In this document: in pieces, positions 9,668-12,797 of the stretch | How positions within the stretch are numbered: the stretch's first letter is position 1 | Layout of the letters: each line of letters begins with the position of its first letter | Assembly (NCBI GenBank): GCA_903915315.1 | Contig: CAIWSO010000337.1 | Location: 1 to 12,797, forward strand | Source: an uncultured Spartobacteria bacterium | Lineage (GTDB): Bacteria; Verrucomicrobiota; Verrucomicrobiia; Chthoniobacterales; Terrimicrobiaceae | Direction: 5' to 3' | Length of the DNA: 12,797 nt | Notes under the pieces: generated by a model | Databases searched by the model: none | Told to the model about the DNA's origin: nothing | The model's input: only the letters and a program-made list of their open reading frames with translations | Translations under genes and position numbers: made by a program

Positions 9668-11283
9668 TTTGCTTGGGGTTGTTGTGGAGCTGCGGAGATC
9701 GTGACTGGCGTACCGACGATGCGAACCGGTCGACCATGCGCGACGGTGAGGCGTTCCTCAAGGGCCTTAGCCCCAGCGGCATCAATTCCAGTGCCCGCGA
9801 CATAAACGCTACGAAGGGATTTCATTTTCGCAAGAGAGTCGGCGCAGGCGGGAGTCACCTTGGTCCCGAAGAGGTTTAAAATTTCGAGCGCGGGCAACTC
9901 GGAAATCGATGCCACAAACGCATCGTTCGCTGCGGTCTGACTCACATTCAAGCTCCGCAGGGATTTGAGGCCCGCCAGACCGGACATCGCCGCCGCGTCC
10001 ATCGTCGAAAGCGTCAAGTCGGCCTCCACCAAATATTCGGCGAACGACTGTAGCTTCGCTACTCCATCCGCTCCGAAAGTTCCGGTATGGCTGCAAACCA
10101 GAAAACGCAGGGTATCCGTGCCGGCATTCACGTATTTCAAGGAGTCGGGGAAATCGGCGCTGAATGCGACAATCATTGGCTCCAACTTGGTCTTGTTGGC
10201 GCGGATGCGCTCGACTGCCTCAAGCGCGAGGCGTTTTTTCTCGTCCTCTAGAGCCTTGCGCTGCTCGGGCGAGACGAGGTTTGCCAAGGCAGCATCGACC
10301 TCCGGGGATTTCTTAAGCTCACTGACGCGCGCGGTTTCCGAAGCACCTTGGGCGATCCACCATTTTAGGAAAGTGATTTCGTCCCGCGAAAGTTGAGGTT
10401 TATCCGAGGGTGGCATGTGGAGCTTGTCATTCAGCGGCAGATGCAAACGATCAAGAATGGCGCTTTGATCTGGATCACCCGCGATAAGTCCAGGCCCGTC
10501 ATCCCCCCCCTTGAGTAGCCCCTCGAGGCTGTCCATGCGGAATTCCCCCTCCTGCTTGTCTACCCCGTGGCAGTAAACGCAATTCACCGAGAGGATCGGT
10601 TGGACGATTTGAGTAAAAACCACCGGATCTTTCGCCAGCGCCTCGGCTGCAGCTTGACGATTGGCGAGGATTTTCGGGGGTAATTGGTCAAGCGGGTCAC
10701 CGTGCGTGATCTCACCCCCGTAGTGGCCAGCCTTCGTCATTAACAATACACTCAAACCCAACCCCGCCAAATACCCACCACGAATGAGGCGGGAGTTTTT
10801 CTTAGCCAAGGTCGACCAAAGGCTCCAGGCCGTCGTCAGTAACAGAACTCCGCAAAACAAAAAGGCATCCCTCTTGTGCATCTGAATGAGCTCGCCGGTG
10901 TAGCTTCCCGTCAAATACAGGCTATATCCGGTCACGAGCGCCAATACCGAGGTTCCTAAAGCAAACAACAAAGCCCAAATAGCATCGACCCGAACCCTTC
11001 CACGAGTCACAATCCCCAGCCCCTCCATGGTCATCAGAAGTAGCAGCGCCCCGATCGGCAGGTGTAAAAATACGGGATGGAATGCTCCGATGAAATTGAT
11101 CCACAACCCCAAAAAGCCAGCCGTTTTGGGATTCGCCAGCCCAGGTTCGCCGATAAACGGCAAAGCGGCCAATCCCGCGGCAGTGCCCACAAAAACCAAT
11201 ACCAGAATGGTGCGAAGCGAAAATATCATCGGTTGGATCTGGTGATTATATGGAGGTTTAATTTTGGAAGAAATAAAACTCAT
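9664..11283 (-). CDS. inner-membrane protein: DUF2231-like domain, cytochrome c domain, leucine-rich repeats
   Basis: This 539-residue three-part protein heads the operon. Residues 22-185 hold about five hydrophobic segments (near 22-44, 66-90, 102-125, 138-158 and 168-184) with HPVFLHLPIG (69-78) and GHYGGEITHGDPLD (186-199), both typical of DUF2231-like membrane domains. A planctomycete-type cytochrome c domain follows (about 222-315) with CVYCH (235-239) and MPPSDKPQLS (290-299). A charged, probably helical stretch (about 325-370) links to leucine-rich repeats (about 395-505), for example LKSLRSLNVSQT and LPALEILNLFGT. The protein would bind heme on the periplasmic side and use the repeats for binding. 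Start choice is uncertain: Met1 gives an 18-residue polar leader without a Shine-Dalgarno, while Met19 (codon at 11229-11227) directly precedes the first hydrophobic segment. It overlaps the next gene by 4 bp. Confidence 0.88.
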   Translation of the reverse strand: MSFISSKIKPPYNHQIQPMIFSLRTILVLVFVGTAAGLAALPFIGEPGLANPKTAGFLGLWINFIGAFHPVFLHLPIGALLLLMTMEGLGIVTRGRVRVDAIWALLFALGTSVLALVTGYSLYLTGSYTGELIQMHKRDAFLFCGVLLLTTAWSLWSTLAKKNSRLIRGGYLAGLGLSVLLMTKAGHYGGEITHGDPLDQLPPKILANRQAAAEALAKDPVVFTQIVQPILSVNCVYCHGVDKQEGEFRMDSLEGLLKGGDDGPGLIAGDPDQSAILDRLHLPLNDKLHMPPSDKPQLSRDEITFLKWWIAQGASETARVSELKKSPEVDAALANLVSPEQRKALEDEKKRLALEAVERIRANKTKLEPMIVAFSADFPDSLKYVNAGTDTLRFLVCSHTGTFGADGVAKLQSFAEYLVEADLTLSTMDAAAMSGLAGLKSLRSLNVSQTAANDAFVASISELPALEILNLFGTKVTPACADSLAKMKSLRSVYVAGTGIDAAGAKALEERLTVAHGRPVRIVGTPVTISAAPQQPQAK

Positions 11284-11665
11284 TCCGCGGATTTTGTCAT
11301 GTGATGCAAATGAATCATGAGAGGGGGGAGGAAGTTTTAAGTTTTAAGACAAAGCGGCCGAGTTTTCAGGGTTCAGTTTTCAGTCGCGCTGCCGCGCGGG
11401 GAATGGATTGACCACCGAGGACACGGAGATGAAGGAAAACGATTTTTCCAAAATGGAAGCTTTGGGAAAAAACATGTATGATTTGGGATTCTCTATCGGC
11501 CGCGAAAACAGAAGAACTGTAAACTAAAGCCCATTTTACCAACATGGACAGAATTCTGAAATACCTGTCGGATTTTATGAAATGAAGACGCTAGCGCCGC
11601 CTCACAACCTTTCCGCCTCCGAAGCAAGGCGGCAGATGGCTTTGGGAAAATCGTCACAGAGACAT
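11284..11665. other. gene-poor stretch with short repeats upstream of the operon
   Basis: I find no convincing gene here. The part nearest the operon start should contain its promoter, but I see no clear boxes. Visible structure includes AAGTTTT twice in tandem (11332-11348), AGTTTTCAG twice (11361-11369 and 11375-11383) and ACCACCGAGGACACGGAG (11411-11428), a phrase of a kind I have seen repeated in intergenic DNA of these phyla. There is also a direct repeat of GCTTTGGGAAAA at 11459-11470 and 11639-11650, and a stem CCGCCT/AGGCGG (11613-11618 with 11627-11632). This looks like degenerate intergenic DNA. Confidence 0.6.
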
Positions 11666-11698
11666 AAAAAAACGCGAACGGTTAGCCGTTCGCGTTTT
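11666..11698 (-). terminator. intrinsic terminator of the small cysteine-rich peptide gene
   Basis: A perfect 13-bp inverted repeat has arms at 11669-11681 and 11686-11698 with a 4-nt loop. Read on the minus strand, the GC-rich stem runs directly into seven T residues (11672-11666), the classic Rho-independent layout. It lies about 55 bp after the stop codon of the gene at 11753-11929 and nothing else on that strand could use it. On the plus strand the stem is not followed by a T-run, so it is probably one-directional. Confidence 0.9.
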
Positions 11699-11752
11699 CG
11701 CTAGAAAAAGGGCGCTTGCCCGATGGGAAATGGGTTGAAACCCAGTCGCCAA

Positions 11753-11929
11753 CTATTTTTTCTCTTCAGACTTTTTACTGTCTTTCTTGTCTTTGCTGCA
11801 ATCGCCTTTTTCGCCGTCTTTTTGCTCGCACTTTTTGTCATCCTTGTGTTCGCAACTTCCGCAATGGGCTTGAGAAGAAACGATCGAGGTTACAGCAAAA
11901 GCTGCTGCGAGGAGGATTGATTTAATCAT
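11753..11929 (-). CDS. small secreted Cys/Lys-rich peptide, 58 residues
   Basis: A short gene for a 58-residue product that starts MIKSILLAAAFAVTSIVSSQA, a good Sec signal peptide with a basic n-region, a hydrophobic core and a likely cleavage site after SQA (residue 21). The predicted mature peptide of 37 residues begins HCGSCEHK and is otherwise almost entirely Lys, Asp, Glu, Ser, Gln and Gly. It has four cysteines (23, 26, 34, 44) and two histidines (22, 28), with a CxxC motif at the new N-terminus. The ATG is preceded by AGAGG at short spacing, and a strong terminator lies about 55 bp beyond the stop, so this is a stand-alone transcription unit. I do not recognise a named family. Metal binding or thiol chemistry in the periplasm is inferred from composition alone. 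The coding strand is clear because the opposite frame lacks any comparable signals. Confidence 0.8.
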   Translation of the reverse strand: MIKSILLAAAFAVTSIVSSQAHCGSCEHKDDKKCEQKDGEKGDCSKDKKDSKKSEEKK

Positions 11930-11938
11930 AGGCCTCTA

Positions 11939-11967
11939 CCTAGAGACGAGGCAGAGCAATCTGTCAA
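11939..11967 (-). promoter_or_regulatory. candidate sigma70-type promoter of the small peptide gene
   Basis: On the minus strand a perfect TTGACA (11967-11962) is followed after 17 bp by TCTAGG (11944-11939), which matches TATAAT at only three of six positions. The spacing is ideal, but the -10 box is poor and only 9 bp separate it from the ATG, which would give an almost leaderless transcript. A small dyad, CTCT/AGAG with a 4-nt loop (11934-11945), overlaps the -10 box and the ribosome binding site and could be an operator or chance. Confidence 0.35.
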
Positions 11968-12006
11968 CTAGGATATTTGAAATCACGTTTATGGATTACA
12001 CAGACT

Positions 12007-12413
12007 TCACCCTTCCAGCGCCAACTGTCGAAACTCCCGAGGCGAGCTTCCTGTGAATCGCGAAAAGGTTTTTGAGAAATGGAACTCGTCGTGAAAGCCG
12101 AGCATCCCCGCTATCTGAGCATTCGTCAGCGATTGGATGGCCAATAACCTGCGAGCGCGCTCAATCCGGCGAGCTAGCACATATCGACCCGGGGGGGCAT
12201 GCCAACAGCACTTTCAATTTTTTTCCGAAAGGACTCGTATCCCATACCGCAAACTTGTGCGGCATGCCGGATGGAGTCCCCATCGCACCCCATTTCCGGA
12301 TTCTCTAAGAAGTCCAGAGCCTTCTCAACCCAGTCATCTCGTTTCAACGACGCCCCTGCGGTGGGCAAACAGCGACTTTGCGGAAATAGAAATACAGCCC
12401 ATGGAACGCCATT
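12007..12413 (-). pseudogene. AraC-family transcriptional regulator remnant, frameshifted and missing its N-terminus
   Basis: Two minus-strand frames together encode a full AraC-type double helix-turn-helix domain. The first (12413-12174) reads through DSIRHAAQVCGMGYESFRKK to IESAVGMPP and then hits a TAG. The second (from about 12186 to the stop at 12009-12007) continues with RYVLARRIERARRLLA, then IAGMLGFHDEFHFSKTF and SSPREFRQ. The break falls at a run of seven G (12191-12197, C on the coding strand), where gaining one base or losing two restores MPP-GRY, the usual family reading. Upstream of 12413 the frame is closed by TAA, and other frames give only a weak possible continuation, so the ligand-binding N-terminal domain is absent or badly decayed. 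It lies 77 bp upstream of the small peptide gene on the same strand. A sequencing error in the homopolymer could explain the shift but not the missing N-terminus. Confidence 0.82.
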
Positions 12414-12540
12414 TTATCGAAACGGCGAAAATACAATCAAGGAACGCCTTCGAGCTCTCGGGTTCGACGTGCCTAAGCAGAAAGATTTCTAGGTATTATA
12501 CCATTGTCACTTTGAAATTAGACTTTGCAGAGCAAATGAA

Positions 12541-12681
12541 GGGGGGACGGCCGTCTCGGCCGTGTTGAGACTGGGCCACTTGCTCTCACCATGCCCATCG
12601 TAACCAAGGAGCACGCCAACGCACACAGGCGGTGCCTCCGGCTCGTAGAGCCTACGGATCGGAGAGACGCACCGTGCTCCT
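12541..12681. repeat. hairpin-rich block, candidate dispersed intergenic repeat
   Basis: The block begins with ACGGCCG-TCT-CGGCCGT (12547-12563), a perfect 7-bp stem with a 3-nt loop. Further on lies a long compound hairpin with arms CGGTGC (12630-12635) and GCACCG (12669-12674), then CTCCG (12636-12640) with CGGAG (12660-12664), then CGTAG (12644-12648) with CTACG (12652-12656) around an AGC loop. An alternative outer pair, AGGAGCACG (12607-12615) with CGTGCTCCT (12673-12681), also fits. The GC-rich composition and stacked stems are unlike the neighbouring decayed DNA and look like a repetitive extragenic element. Only one copy is in the window, so dispersal is my inference. Confidence 0.5.
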
Positions 12682-12691
12682 CTCCTAAAAT

Positions 12692-12712
12692 CCAAATGCA
12701 AGCTGCTTTTGG
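12692..12712 (-). terminator. terminator-like hairpin of the right-edge gene
   Basis: CCAAA (12692-12696) pairs with TTTGG (12708-12712), and inside it GCA (12698-12700) pairs with TGC (12704-12706) around a 3-nt loop, with one mismatch between the two stems. On the minus strand it starts 2 nt after the stop codon of the right-edge gene and is followed by ATTTTAGG, a short T-run. The position is ideal, but the stem and T-run are weak. Confidence 0.45.
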
Positions 12713-12714
12713 TA

Positions 12715-12797
12715 TTAGTCTTTCGAGCCGTAGAGGGAATTCACGACGCCGAAGGCCACCATACCACCCGAAACGACGATGCAAGTCGCGACCGTGC
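12715..12797 (-). CDS. 3' end of a probable membrane protein (partial, runs off the right edge)
   Basis: The last 26 codons before a TAA at 12717-12715 read TVATCIVVSGGMVAFGVV, then NSLYGSKD. This is a hydrophobic, glycine- and valine-rich segment of about 18 residues followed by a short polar charged tail, typical of the final transmembrane helix and cytoplasmic end of a transporter or other polytopic protein. A terminator-like hairpin follows immediately. The part in the window is too short to name a family; a transporter is a guess. The frame choice rests on the good protein-like character and the adjacent hairpin. Confidence 0.55.
   Translation of the reverse strand, partial: TVATCIVVSGGMVAFGVVNSLYGSKD

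Larger units (their letters stand above)
12414..12714. other. noncoding stretch between the regulator remnant and the right-edge gene
   Basis: No gene is supported here. The part near 12414-12540 may contain decayed sequence from the missing N-terminal half of the AraC regulator, since one minus-strand frame is open from about 12500 to 12335 without recognisable motifs. From 12541 rightward it is dominated by inverted repeats, listed separately, and by the terminator-like hairpin of the right-edge gene. Confidence 0.55.

Noticed and set aside
11366..11545. Minus-strand 59-residue frame starting MLVKWALVY with a weak signal-like start
   Set aside because: Its second half reads through the low-complexity intergenic phrases, there is no ribosome binding site, and the composition is not protein-like, so it is probably chance.
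11723..11920. Plus-strand frame encoding a Phe/Leu-rich hydrophobic peptide, possible toxin or membrane peptide
   Set aside because: The hydrophobicity is the direct complement of the Lys codons of the minus-strand secreted peptide. The terminator and signal peptide support the minus strand instead.
12137..12568. Plus-strand frames of 78-143 residues over the AraC remnant
   Set aside because: The minus strand carries recognisable AraC helix-turn-helix sequence. The plus-strand products have no family features.

Overview
The window looks like a chromosomal segment of a Verrucomicrobiota or Planctomycetota bacterium. I infer this from protein families that are concentrated in those phyla: planctomycete-type c-type cytochrome lipoproteins with DUF1549 and DUF1553 domains, and Tat-exported DUF1501 proteins. 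Weak or absent Shine-Dalgarno sequences before most starts fit this placement. Every gene I can support lies on the minus strand, so the operon reads from right to left.

Right part (about 11,284-12,797). At the right edge is the last stretch of an apparent membrane protein, followed by a terminator-like hairpin. Next comes a hairpin-rich noncoding block (12,541-12,681) that resembles a dispersed intergenic repeat. Then come the frameshifted remains of an AraC-family regulator (12,007-12,413) and a tiny secreted, cysteine- and lysine-rich peptide gene (11,753-11,929). The peptide gene has its own intrinsic terminator (11,666-11,698). A gene-poor stretch with low-complexity repeats separates this from the main operon.

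Main operon (11,283 down to position 1). The order of transcription is: an inner-membrane protein with a DUF2231-like domain, a single-heme cytochrome domain and leucine-rich repeats (9,664-11,283); a di-heme PSCyt1/DUF1549/DUF1553 lipoprotein (6,719-9,667) that overlaps it by 4 bp; a Tat-exported DUF1501 protein (5,217-6,701); a 380-bp gap with one doubtful small ORF; a second, clearly divergent DUF1549/DUF1553 lipoprotein (1,555-4,836); a second DUF1501 protein (72-1,532); and the first 12 codons of another exported protein (1-38). The locus therefore holds two non-identical lipoprotein + DUF1501 pairs behind one membrane-bound cytochrome component.

Together the products should sit on or across the cytoplasmic membrane facing the periplasm, with five CxxCH heme-binding motifs in three proteins and two folded, Tat-exported partners. 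The biochemical role of DUF1549/DUF1553/DUF1501 systems is not established, and no substrate-specific enzyme is visible here, so I do not assign a pathway.
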